From Streptomyces spororaveus (GTDB lineage Bacteria; Actinomycetota; Actinomycetes; Streptomycetales; Streptomycetaceae), in assembly GCF_016755875.1 (NCBI RefSeq), contig NZ_BNED01000005.1, forward strand, positions 2,294,001 to 2,358,000: a DNA stretch of 64,000 bases, read 5' to 3'. How positions within the stretch are numbered: the first letter of the stretch is position 1; each line of letters starts with the position of its first letter. The notes below the pieces were generated by a model, which worked only from the letters and a program-made list of their open reading frames with translations, ran no database searches and was not told the DNA's origin. The position numbers and the translations under genes were made by a program. This document shows, piece by piece, positions 9,046-16,291 of the stretch.

Positions 9046-10745
9046 CCGCCCGCCCGCCCGGACACGTACAGGGGCCGGAGCTCCCCGCGCAGGTACATCG
9101 TCCGCACCGCCGAGCGGCGGATCTTTCCGCTGGTGGTGCGGCGGACGGTGCCGGGGCGCACGAGGAGAACCTCGTGGGGAGTCACGCCGAACTCGTCGGC
9201 CAGGCTGCGGCGCACGGTGTCCGTCAGGTGGTCCGGTGTCGTGCGCACGGTGGGCCTGACCTCCTGGACGACGACGACACGGTCGGGGGCCGACGGCTCG
9301 CTCACGGCGAAGACGGCGGCGGAGACGAAGGAGCGGCCGTTGTCGAGGAGTACGCGTTCCAGGTCGTGCGGGTGGACGGCGGCTCCCTCCACGAGCATGA
9401 CGTCCTTGAGGCGTCCCGTGACGGCGAGTTCGCCGTCGGCCAGCATTCCGAGGTCACCGGTGCGCAGGAAGCCGCCCTCTCCCGCGGCGGTGCGCCGACC
9501 GTACGTCTCGGCCGTCTGCACGGGCCGGTTCCAGTACCCGGCCGTCACGGCGGGGCCGCGCAGCCAGATCTCCCCCACGCTCCCGTCGGGCAGCGGCTCG
9601 AACGTCTCGGGATCGACCACGCGGACCTCGGCGCCGCGCACCGGTCCGCAGCTCACCGGGGCCCGGCCGGCCCCGCGTACCGCCTCACCCGGCGCGGACA
9701 CCGCCACCAGCAGGGTCGCCTCCGCGAGCCCGTACCCCACGGCGAGCGCCGCCGGGTCGAACCCGGCCGTGGCGAAGCGTTCGGCGAAGGCCAGCAGGGT
9801 GGCCCCCGACACCGGTTCGGCCGCGTCGACGGCGGTGCGCCAGCGGGAGAGGTCGAGCCCGGCGAGCCGGTCGTCGGTGACCTGCGCCGCGCACCGGGCG
9901 TACATCGAGTCCGGCGCGGCCGCCGCGGTGATCCCGTGCCGGCTGATCTCCTCCAGCCAGCGCACCGGATCACGGACGAGCAGGGCGGGCGGCATGAGCA
10001 CCGCGGTGGCGCCCAGCCACAGAGGGTGGAGCAACTGCCCGATCAGGCCCAGGTCGTGGTGGAGCGGCAGGCAGCCACCGATCCGCGAGTCCGCGTCGGT
10101 GCCGATCGCCTCCTGGACGGCGGCCATGGTGACGGCGAGGTTCCCGTGGGTCACCATCACCCCGCGCGGCTGGGACGTGGAGCCCGAGGTGTACTGGAGC
10201 AGCGCCGGGTCACCGGCCCTCGGCCGGGCCGGGCCGCGGGCCGCGTCCAGGGCCCCGCCGGCATCGGCGTCCCTGCCCTCGTCGGCGTCGGTGGCGGGCA
10301 GCGGCAGCCACGCGTCCACGGCCCGGCACTCCATCGCGCCGAGACCGGCCAGGGAGAGGCTCTGCGTGAGCTCCGCCGCGTAGGCCCGCTCGGTGAGGGC
10401 CAGCAGCCCCTCGGCGTCCTTGACGATCGCCGCGGTGCGCAGGGCGGCGGCGCGCGAGACGGACGGCGGCGGCACGGGGACGGCGACCGCCCCCGCGAGC
10501 AGGCAGCCGAGCATGGCCACGGCCGCCGTCGGCCCGTCCTCCACGGCGACGACCACCCGCCGCCCGGCCGCGCCGCGGGCGGCCAGCCAGGACGCCAGCC
10601 GCCGGGCGCGCAGGGCGAGCTCCCCGTAGGTGATGCGGCTCTCGTGCTCGCCCCGCACCTGGATCACGGCGTCCCGGTCCGGCCACCGCACCGCGTACGA
10701 CGCCACCCTGCCCGCCAGGTCCTGCGGTCCCGGTCCCCCGTCCAT
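9042..10745 (-). CDS. Fatty acyl-AMP ligase (FAAL)
   Basis: 567-aa member of the ANL adenylating superfamily. The P-loop reads LLQYTSGSTSQPRGVMVTH, and the QYTSGST form is typical of FAALs rather than acyl-CoA ligases. Later motifs include the VGYGLAEAT region, EIWLRGPAVTAGYW and LRTGDLGML. The ATG has a GGAGG 10 nt upstream and this is the first gene of the operon. FAALs hand acyl-AMP to a carrier protein instead of CoA, which fits the downstream phosphopantetheinyl transferase. The acyl acceptor is not in this operon and could be encoded elsewhere. Confidence 0.85.
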   Translation of the reverse strand: MDGGPGPQDLAGRVASYAVRWPDRDAVIQVRGEHESRITYGELALRARRLASWLAARGAAGRRVVVAVEDGPTAAVAMLGCLLAGAVAVPVPPPSVSRAAALRTAAIVKDAEGLLALTERAYAAELTQSLSLAGLGAMECRAVDAWLPLPATDADEGRDADAGGALDAARGPARPRAGDPALLQYTSGSTSQPRGVMVTHGNLAVTMAAVQEAIGTDADSRIGGCLPLHHDLGLIGQLLHPLWLGATAVLMPPALLVRDPVRWLEEISRHGITAAAAPDSMYARCAAQVTDDRLAGLDLSRWRTAVDAAEPVSGATLLAFAERFATAGFDPAALAVGYGLAEATLLVAVSAPGEAVRGAGRAPVSCGPVRGAEVRVVDPETFEPLPDGSVGEIWLRGPAVTAGYWNRPVQTAETYGRRTAAGEGGFLRTGDLGMLADGELAVTGRLKDVMLVEGAAVHPHDLERVLLDNGRSFVSAAVFAVSEPSAPDRVVVVQEVRPTVRTTPDHLTDTVRRSLADEFGVTPHEVLLVRPGTVRRTTSGKIRRSAVRTMYLRGELRPLYVSGRAGG

Positions 10746-10851
10746 CGCGTACTCCTCCCTGCTCCACCACGCCGACCTTCTGCCTGCGAGTGTTCGCCTC
10801 GCGGCTCGACGGGGACTCGAACACGGGTGGGCGGTACCCGCCGGCGCCGGC

Positions 10852-11151
10852 TCAGGCCACGGTCCTGCCCTCCTCCCCGCGGTGGTACCCGGCCATCAGC
10901 TGGCGTCCCAGGTCGAGTTCCCACTCGCTGAGCGGAATGTCGGGGCGCAGCCGCTCGGGGTGGCCCGGCGGCGGTTCATGCAGGAACCGGAGGGCCGACC
11001 GCTCGGGAGCCGGCCCGGTCAGAAGCCGTACGGCGGCCTCCCGCTCCTCTCCGTGGATGAAGGTCGCCCCGTAGGCCAACAGGGCCTCGGCGAACCAGCG
11101 CCGGACCTTGACCAGTACGGTCCGGCTCTTCCACCGCTTCGCATGTAGCAT
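10852..11151 (-). CDS. Small DUF6059-like protein
   Basis: 99-aa protein with a basic, amphipathic N-terminal helix (VRRWFAEALLAYGATF) and a C-terminal segment PPPGHPERLRPDIPLSEWE that I associate with DUF6059, a family of unknown function found in Streptomyces secondary-metabolite clusters. It lies 106 nt upstream of the FAAL gene on the same strand. It is not an acyl carrier protein: there is no DSL-type phosphopantetheine serine. The ATG at 11151 was chosen as the first start at the beginning of the conserved-looking part; its RBS is weak. Confidence 0.55.
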   Translation of the reverse strand: MLHAKRWKSRTVLVKVRRWFAEALLAYGATFIHGEEREAAVRLLTGPAPERSALRFLHEPPPGHPERLRPDIPLSEWELDLGRQLMAGYHRGEEGRTVA

Positions 11152-11332
11152 CCGCGCCTCCTGACTGTCAGTCACCCCGCCGTTGCAAGGTGGTGATCCT
11201 CGCTCGCGTCCTCCTGGAGTCCGGCTGCAGCGAGGAATCACGTCGGCCCGCTCGGCCGGGCGAACCGCGGTTCCCGACGCACACCCGAGGCCGGAAACCG
11301 CTGTGCGATCCGACCACGGCGGTCGCCTCCCA

Positions 11333-11342
11333 GGGACGTCCC
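11333..11342. promoter_or_regulatory. GGGACGTCCC palindrome upstream of XRE gene
   Basis: Perfect 10-bp palindrome 168 nt before the DUF2690 regulator gene, in the 358-nt divergent interval 11152-11509. The same 10-mer, embedded in CAGGGACGTCCC, recurs at 12570-12581 before the next gene, and related GTCCC/GGGAC repeats precede the third. Apart from this site and a GGGGGA Shine-Dalgarno near 11500, I see no gene in the interval. Confidence 0.45.
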
Positions 11343-11509
11343 ACGCCGCGTCCCTCCCTGTCCGGAGGAGGCCCGATGCCGGTGCCCGCCAGGGATTCCG
11401 GCATCCACAGCCGATTCCGGGACTGTCGGCGGCGCCGCATATCCTGTCCCACGCGCCACACCGTCCCGGGGAAGCCGTATGGCGCATAAGCGAGTTGGGG
11501 GACCCTTTG

Positions 11510-12532
11510 ATGTCTGACCAGACGAAGGCGGCAGGTGGTACGGCGTCGGCGCGTACCCAATTGAGCACGGAGATGCGCAGGATCAAGGAAGCCTCGCAAC
11601 TCAGCTTCGGCCGGCTGGCCGACCGGACGCACTACAGCCGCTCGTCGTGGGAGCGATTCCTCAACGGGAAGCAGCTGCCGACCGCCGTCGCCGTCGAGCA
11701 GCTCGCGGCCGTGGCGGGAGCGGACCCGGAGCCGCTGCTCGACCTGTTGGCGCGGGCCGTCTCCGCCCCGGCGGGCGACGCGCCGGCCGCGGCCGCACCG
11801 GCCGCGGCCCGGCAGGTGCAGGCCACGCCGGCGCAGACCACGCCGGTGCAGACCACGCCGGTGCAGACCGCCGCGGTGCGGACCGCGTCGGAGGCCGCGG
11901 CCGAGGAGCCGACGGCGCCCGCGGTGGCGGATGCCCCGCAGGCAGCGGTCCGGCCGGCGCACGAGAGACCCAGGCCGGAGTGGAGACGAAGATTCGGCGT
12001 GATCGGATACATCACCGCGGGAGCCCTGATGGGCTCGATCGCGACCGGCCTCGCCTTCTCCTCCACCACGGACGGGGGCCGCTCCCCGGGAGCGACGGGG
12101 GAACCGGCCGACACCAGGAAGGGCGGGGGCGGCGACCAGGCCGCGAACCTCGTCCCGGGAGCCGGTGACATCCAGGTCAAGTGCACGTCCGACACCTGCC
12201 TGCGCCACGATCCCCAGGCCATGGAATGCCATTGGGACGCGACGACGGCCAAGAGCACCTTCCTGCGGGGCATGCACATCCAGCTCCGCTACAGCGCGGC
12301 CTGCCAGTCGGTATGGGGGCGCATCGAAGGCGGGGCCGTCGGCGACAAGGTGATCATCAAGGACGCCAGGGGGACGGAGCTGGAAGCCCTGATCCGCTTC
12401 GAGCACGACTCGTACACCAAGATGCTCGCGGTCTCCGGCGAGACCCCCCTCGCGTCGATGAGCGTGTGCGGGGCCATTCCGGCGGAGAAGCAGATGCAGT
12501 GCGCGCCCGAAGGGGCCGTCCAGCAGCCCTGA
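11510..12532 (+). CDS. XRE-type membrane-anchored DUF2690 protein
   Basis: 340-aa protein. The N-terminal HTH of the XRE type spans about residues 15-80 (FGRLADRTHYSRSSWERFLNGK). An Ala/Thr/Pro-rich linker with TPVQT-like repeats follows, then one transmembrane helix (GVIGYITAGALMGSIATGLAF) and a C-terminal extracytoplasmic DUF2690 domain with conserved Cys (CTSDTCLRHDP, MECHWDA, YSAACQSVWGRI). This topology suggests a cytoplasmic DNA-binding domain coupled to an envelope sensor; the ligand is unknown. The ATG has GGGGGA about 8 nt upstream. It heads a group of peptidoglycan and phosphatase genes whose promoters share palindromes with its own. Confidence 0.85.
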   Translation: MSDQTKAAGGTASARTQLSTEMRRIKEASQLSFGRLADRTHYSRSSWERFLNGKQLPTAVAVEQLAAVAGADPEPLLDLLARAVSAPAGDAPAAAAPAAARQVQATPAQTTPVQTTPVQTAAVRTASEAAAEEPTAPAVADAPQAAVRPAHERPRPEWRRRFGVIGYITAGALMGSIATGLAFSSTTDGGRSPGATGEPADTRKGGGGDQAANLVPGAGDIQVKCTSDTCLRHDPQAMECHWDATTAKSTFLRGMHIQLRYSAACQSVWGRIEGGAVGDKVIIKDARGTELEALIRFEHDSYTKMLAVSGETPLASMSVCGAIPAEKQMQCAPEGAVQQP

Positions 12533-12569
12533 CGGCCGCCGCGGCGGGGCCGTCGGGGGGCCCGCGGCC

Positions 12570-12608
12570 CAGGGACGTCCCGGGCTCGTCCCAGAGACGC
12601 TGGGGTAC
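12570..12608. promoter_or_regulatory. Palindrome cluster before CHAP hydrolase gene
   Basis: CAGGGACGTCCC (12570-12581) is followed by GTCCCAGAG-ACGC-TGGGGTAC (12588-12608). The first repeats the element at 11333. The second resembles the GTCCCAGAG..TTGGGAC element at 14092. Both sit in the 152-nt gap upstream of the ATG at 12685. Confidence 0.45.
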
Positions 12609-12684
12609 TGGAGGGGACGCGGCGCGGGCCTCGAAGCTGCTGGTGACCAACCGTCACCACGCAGCCGAAAGGCCCACTCTGCGC

Positions 12685-14031
12685 ATGCCCTCCCTCTCCT
12701 CTCCCTCCCTCGTCTCTCCCTCCCCCGCCACCCGGCCACCGGACCGGGCGGCGGCCTCGGCCCGCAGGCTGATGGCCGTGTTCCTGACCCTCGCCGCCGC
12801 CCTGACGGCCCTGCTGACCGGACCGGTGCCGACCGCGCACGCCGTCGACACCGGCCTGCTCCAGCGGGGCCTGTCGGGCCTCAGTTACCTCCCGCGCAGC
12901 GGCGTCGACGGCGCGTACGGGCCGCAGACGCGTGACTCCGTACGGCACTTCCAGCGCGACAACGGCCTCGACGCGGACGGCGACGCCGGACCGAAGACGA
13001 CGGCCGCCCTGCTGGCCAAGGTGAAGCTGGTGCAGTCCGCGGCCGGTACGTCCGCCGACGGCGACTACGGCACGAACACCCTCGACGCCGTGAAGTCCTA
13101 CCAGTCCCGCCACGGCCTGGAGGTCGACGGCATCGCCGGCCCCCAGACCATGGGCGAGATGAACATCGACCGGATCGTCTCCAGTGGGCAGGGCACCGGC
13201 ACCGGCACCGAGACCCGGCTCCTCCAGCGGAACCTGGCCGGTCTGGGCTATCTGCCGCTGAGCGGTGTGGACGGCGCCTACGGACCCCGTACCAAGAACG
13301 CCGTGCTGTCCTTCCAGAGCGACAACGACCTGGAGGTGGACGGCATCGCCGGCCCGCAGACCAAGGGCGCCCTGTCGGCGAAGGTGCAGCGGGTGCAGAG
13401 CGCGGCCGGCACGTCCGCCGACGGCGACTACGGCCCCGACACCCTGAGCGCAGTGAAGTCCTACCAGGCCGGGCACAGCCTGGAGGCGGACGGCATAGCG
13501 GGCCCGCGGACCATGGCGGCCATGGGCATCGCCCGCGAGATCGGCAGCACCGGCCCCGGCGGCGGCCCCAGCGGTGGCAGCCCGACCGTGCCCCCGCTGT
13601 CGGGCAGCGTCCGCGACAAGATCATCCAGGCGGCGCGCTCCCAGCTCGGCCAGGAGGAGTGGGGCAACAACTGCAATCCGTACGGCCGGTGCGAGGCCTG
13701 GTGCGCGCACTTCGCCAGCTGGGCCTGGCAGCAGGCCGGGATCAATTACCACACGGCGTTCAGCGGGGACTTCTACTCCTACGGGCGCGATCACGGCACG
13801 CTCCGCACGGATCTGCGCAACGCCTCGCCCAAGCCGGGCGATGTGATGCTCTTCGGTACCGGCCCTTCGAGCACCTCCACGAGCGTCCACGTCGGTGTGA
13901 TCGAGAAGGACAACGGTGACGGCACCGTCACCACGATCGAGGGCAACCACAACGACCGGGTGGAGCGCGTCACCCGCCGGCTCGTCGGCGGCTGGCCCGC
14001 GTACGCGATCGTCTCCCCCTCGGGCGGCTGA
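12685..14031 (+). CDS. Secreted peptidoglycan-binding CHAP hydrolase
   Basis: 448-aa exported protein. The signal peptide has a hydrophobic core (LMAVFLTLAAALTALLTG) and a probable cleavage after AHA. Four PG_binding_1-type modules follow, in two related pairs, each with the SGVDGAYGP/QTRDSVRHFQ or DGIAGPQT pattern. The C-terminal domain is CHAP-like: catalytic Cys in GRCEAWCAHFASWAWQQAG, His in SVHVGVIEKD and polar residue in IEGNHND. It probably cleaves peptide bonds in the cell wall. The ATG is the one that opens the signal peptide; the RBS is weak. A strong hairpin follows the stop. Confidence 0.88.
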   Translation: MPSLSSPSLVSPSPATRPPDRAAASARRLMAVFLTLAAALTALLTGPVPTAHAVDTGLLQRGLSGLSYLPRSGVDGAYGPQTRDSVRHFQRDNGLDADGDAGPKTTAALLAKVKLVQSAAGTSADGDYGTNTLDAVKSYQSRHGLEVDGIAGPQTMGEMNIDRIVSSGQGTGTGTETRLLQRNLAGLGYLPLSGVDGAYGPRTKNAVLSFQSDNDLEVDGIAGPQTKGALSAKVQRVQSAAGTSADGDYGPDTLSAVKSYQAGHSLEADGIAGPRTMAAMGIAREIGSTGPGGGPSGGSPTVPPLSGSVRDKIIQAARSQLGQEEWGNNCNPYGRCEAWCAHFASWAWQQAGINYHTAFSGDFYSYGRDHGTLRTDLRNASPKPGDVMLFGTGPSSTSTSVHVGVIEKDNGDGTVTTIEGNHNDRVERVTRRLVGGWPAYAIVSPSGG

Positions 14032-14051
14032 GCGACCTCCCCGCCCCACGT

Positions 14052-14083
14052 CAGGGGCCCGTGCCAGGCGGCACGGGCCCCTG
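14052..14083 (+). terminator. Terminator after the CHAP hydrolase gene
   Basis: Perfect 14-bp stem CAGGGGCCCGTGCC / GGCACGGGCCCCTG with loop AGGC, 20 nt after the stop codon. No T-tract, but such GC-rich hairpins usually serve as terminators in Streptomyces. Confidence 0.75.
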
Positions 14084-14091
14084 GCTCGCAT

Positions 14092-14135
14092 GTCCCAGAG
14101 GTACTTGGGACGCGGTGGACCGTCCCTGGGACGGT
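14092..14135. promoter_or_regulatory. Two GTCCC/GGGAC inverted repeats before phoX-like gene
   Basis: GTCCCAGAGGTACTTGGGAC (14092-14111, 6-bp arms with 8-nt spacer) and ACCGTCCC-T-GGGACGGT (14119-14135, 8-bp arms). They lie 180-220 nt upstream of the phosphatase gene. They share half-sites with the elements at 11333 and 12570-12608. No clear PHO-box direct repeats were seen in this interval. Confidence 0.5.
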
Positions 14136-14313
14136 CGGCGGGCGGGTTTGCCCGCCGCCTCGCCTAGATTCGAGTCCTCGCCCCGTGACGTCCTCACCGG
14201 GGTGCCCCCGACCCCGACCCATCGCACGCGGCGCCGCCGCGGCGATGCAGTCATGCCCAGCGGCGCGCCCGCGCGGCAACAAGCAACGCAGCAACGCAGC
14301 GACAAGGAGACAC

Positions 14314-16227
14314 ATGTCGGACGACACTCGGACGGCCGCGCCGGCCGCCACCGCCGGTGGCCGGGACTTCCAGGACCTGGTGACCGCCCGGCTGATGAGC
14401 CGCCGGAACCTGCTCGTGGGCGGCGCCCTCGTCGCCGCCCAGTTCGCGCTCTCGCCGGCCCCGGCGGCTTCCGCGCAGCCCAAGACCCAGCCGACCGGCC
14501 AGGGCTTCGACGCCGTCCCGGTCGACTCGGCGGACCGGATCACCGTTCCCGCGGGCTACACCGTCCAGACCCTCGCCCCCTGGGGCGCGCCGCTCTCCGC
14601 CGTCGGTCCCGCCTGGCGGCAGGACGGCGGCAACACCGCCTCCGAACAGGCGCGTCAGATCGGGTCGCACCACAGCGGGACACACTTCTTCCCGATGGGC
14701 CGGGGCGCCGAGGGCAGCCGGCGCGGCATGCTGCTGATCAACCACGAGTCGGTGGACCCCACCCTGCTGTACGCCGGCCAGGGCGCCGGGGCGCAGGCGG
14801 TGACCGCCGAGAAGGTGGCGAAGGGCCTGGCCGCACAGGGGATCACCGCCGTCGAGGTGCAGATGCGGGCCGACGGCACCTGGCGGCCGACCGGTTCGGC
14901 GCGCGGTGCCCGGATCACCGGCACCACACCCGTGACCTTCTCCGGCCCGCTCACCACCGGGCACCCCGCCCTGCAGACGGGTGACGCCCCGGTCGGCACC
15001 CTGAGCAACAGCGGACACGGCGTCACGCCCTGGGGCTCGTACCTCGCGTGCGAGGAGAACACCAACGGCTGGTTCGGTACGGACGACCCGGCCTGGCGGC
15101 CCACGGCCACGCAGCGCCGCTACGGCCTGAGCGCGCTCGGCCACGGGCAGCGCTGGCACGCCGCCGTGCCCCGCTTCGACCTCGCCCGCACCGCCAACGA
15201 GCCGAACCGGTTCGGCTGGATCGTCGAGGTCGATCCGCTGGATCCGTCCGGGAGCGCCCCGGTGAAGCGGACCGCCCTCGGCCGTTTCAACCACTCCTCG
15301 GCCGCGGCCGGCGAGACCCGCGACGGACACGTCGTCGTGTACAGCGGTGACGACGAGGACGGCGGCTACCTCTACAAGTTCGTCGGCGACGCCCCCTGGA
15401 AGTCCGAGCACGCCAGGGGCCGCAGCCCGCTGGACCACGGCGTCCTGCACGTCGCGCGCTTCCGCGAGGACGGCGGCGGCGAGTGGCTGCCGCTCGCGCA
15501 CGGCCGGTCCGTGCTCACCGCCGCCCATGGCTGGAAGGACCAGGCCGACGTCCTGCTGCGGGCGCGCGAGGCGGCGGACGCGCTCGGCGCCACCCGTCTG
15601 GACCGTCCCCAGCAGATCGCCGTCAGCCCCCGGAACGGCGACGTCTACTGCGCGCTCGCCAACGGCGCGGGAGGCCACACACGCGCGGCGGGGCCCCGGG
15701 ACGCGAACCCCTACGGCCACGTCATCCGCTGGCAGGAGGGACCGGACACCGCGGCCGGGTTCCGCTGGGACGTCTTCGTGCTGGCCGGCGACCCGGCGCA
15801 CGACGCGGCGGTCGGGCTGGACGAGGCGGGCACGTTCGCCTCCCCCAAGGGGCTGGCCTTCGACTCCGCCGGACAGCTGTGGATCGGTACCGGTGTCTCG
15901 GCCCACTCGCTCCACCAGGAGGAGCGGCGACACGAGAACCTCGGCAACAACGCGCTCCTCCTCGCCGACCCCCGCACCGGCACGGTCCGCCGCTTCCTCA
16001 CCGCACCGCGGGGCGCCGAGGTCACCGGAGTGACCGGCACTCCCGACGGACGCACCCTCTTCGTCAACATCCAGCACCCGGGCTCGTCGACGGCGGCATG
16101 GGGTGCTCCCACGGCCGGGAACCCGCGGGCGGTCAGCGACTGGCCCGACCGCGAACGGGCCGGCCGGCCCCGTTCGGCCACGATCGCCGTCCGCCGCCTC
16201 GACGGGGGCGTGATCGGCGCCGCCTGA
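14314..16227 (+). CDS. PhoX-like Tat-exported phosphatase (DUF839)
   Basis: 637-aa protein of the PhoX/DUF839 family of calcium/iron-dependent alkaline phosphatases. The N terminus carries a Tat signal: SRRNLLVGG followed by a hydrophobic stretch and APAASAQ. Family landmarks are GSHHSGTHFF, LLINHESVDP, GSYLACEENTNGWFG, GRFNHSSAA, VYSGDDEDGGYLYKF and IAVSPRNGDVYCAL. The ATG has AAGGAG 5-6 nt upstream. It would release phosphate from esters outside the cell. Related palindromes precede it and the amidase gene follows after 64 nt, so the two may be co-transcribed. The substrate is not established. Confidence 0.88.
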   Translation: MSDDTRTAAPAATAGGRDFQDLVTARLMSRRNLLVGGALVAAQFALSPAPAASAQPKTQPTGQGFDAVPVDSADRITVPAGYTVQTLAPWGAPLSAVGPAWRQDGGNTASEQARQIGSHHSGTHFFPMGRGAEGSRRGMLLINHESVDPTLLYAGQGAGAQAVTAEKVAKGLAAQGITAVEVQMRADGTWRPTGSARGARITGTTPVTFSGPLTTGHPALQTGDAPVGTLSNSGHGVTPWGSYLACEENTNGWFGTDDPAWRPTATQRRYGLSALGHGQRWHAAVPRFDLARTANEPNRFGWIVEVDPLDPSGSAPVKRTALGRFNHSSAAAGETRDGHVVVYSGDDEDGGYLYKFVGDAPWKSEHARGRSPLDHGVLHVARFREDGGGEWLPLAHGRSVLTAAHGWKDQADVLLRAREAADALGATRLDRPQQIAVSPRNGDVYCALANGAGGHTRAAGPRDANPYGHVIRWQEGPDTAAGFRWDVFVLAGDPAHDAAVGLDEAGTFASPKGLAFDSAGQLWIGTGVSAHSLHQEERRHENLGNNALLLADPRTGTVRRFLTAPRGAEVTGVTGTPDGRTLFVNIQHPGSSTAAWGAPTAGNPRAVSDWPDRERAGRPRSATIAVRRLDGGVIGAA

Positions 16228-16291
16228 GCGCCGCGGCCCCTCCCCCACCTGCTCAGCCCATCCTGCCGAACCCGTACGGAGAACCGACCCG

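Noticed and set aside
10852..11151. Missing acyl carrier protein for the FAAL
   Set aside because: The small protein has no DSL-type serine and looks like DUF6059 instead.
14140..14313. PHO box before the PhoX-like gene
   Set aside because: No 11-bp direct repeats like GTTCACC could be found.
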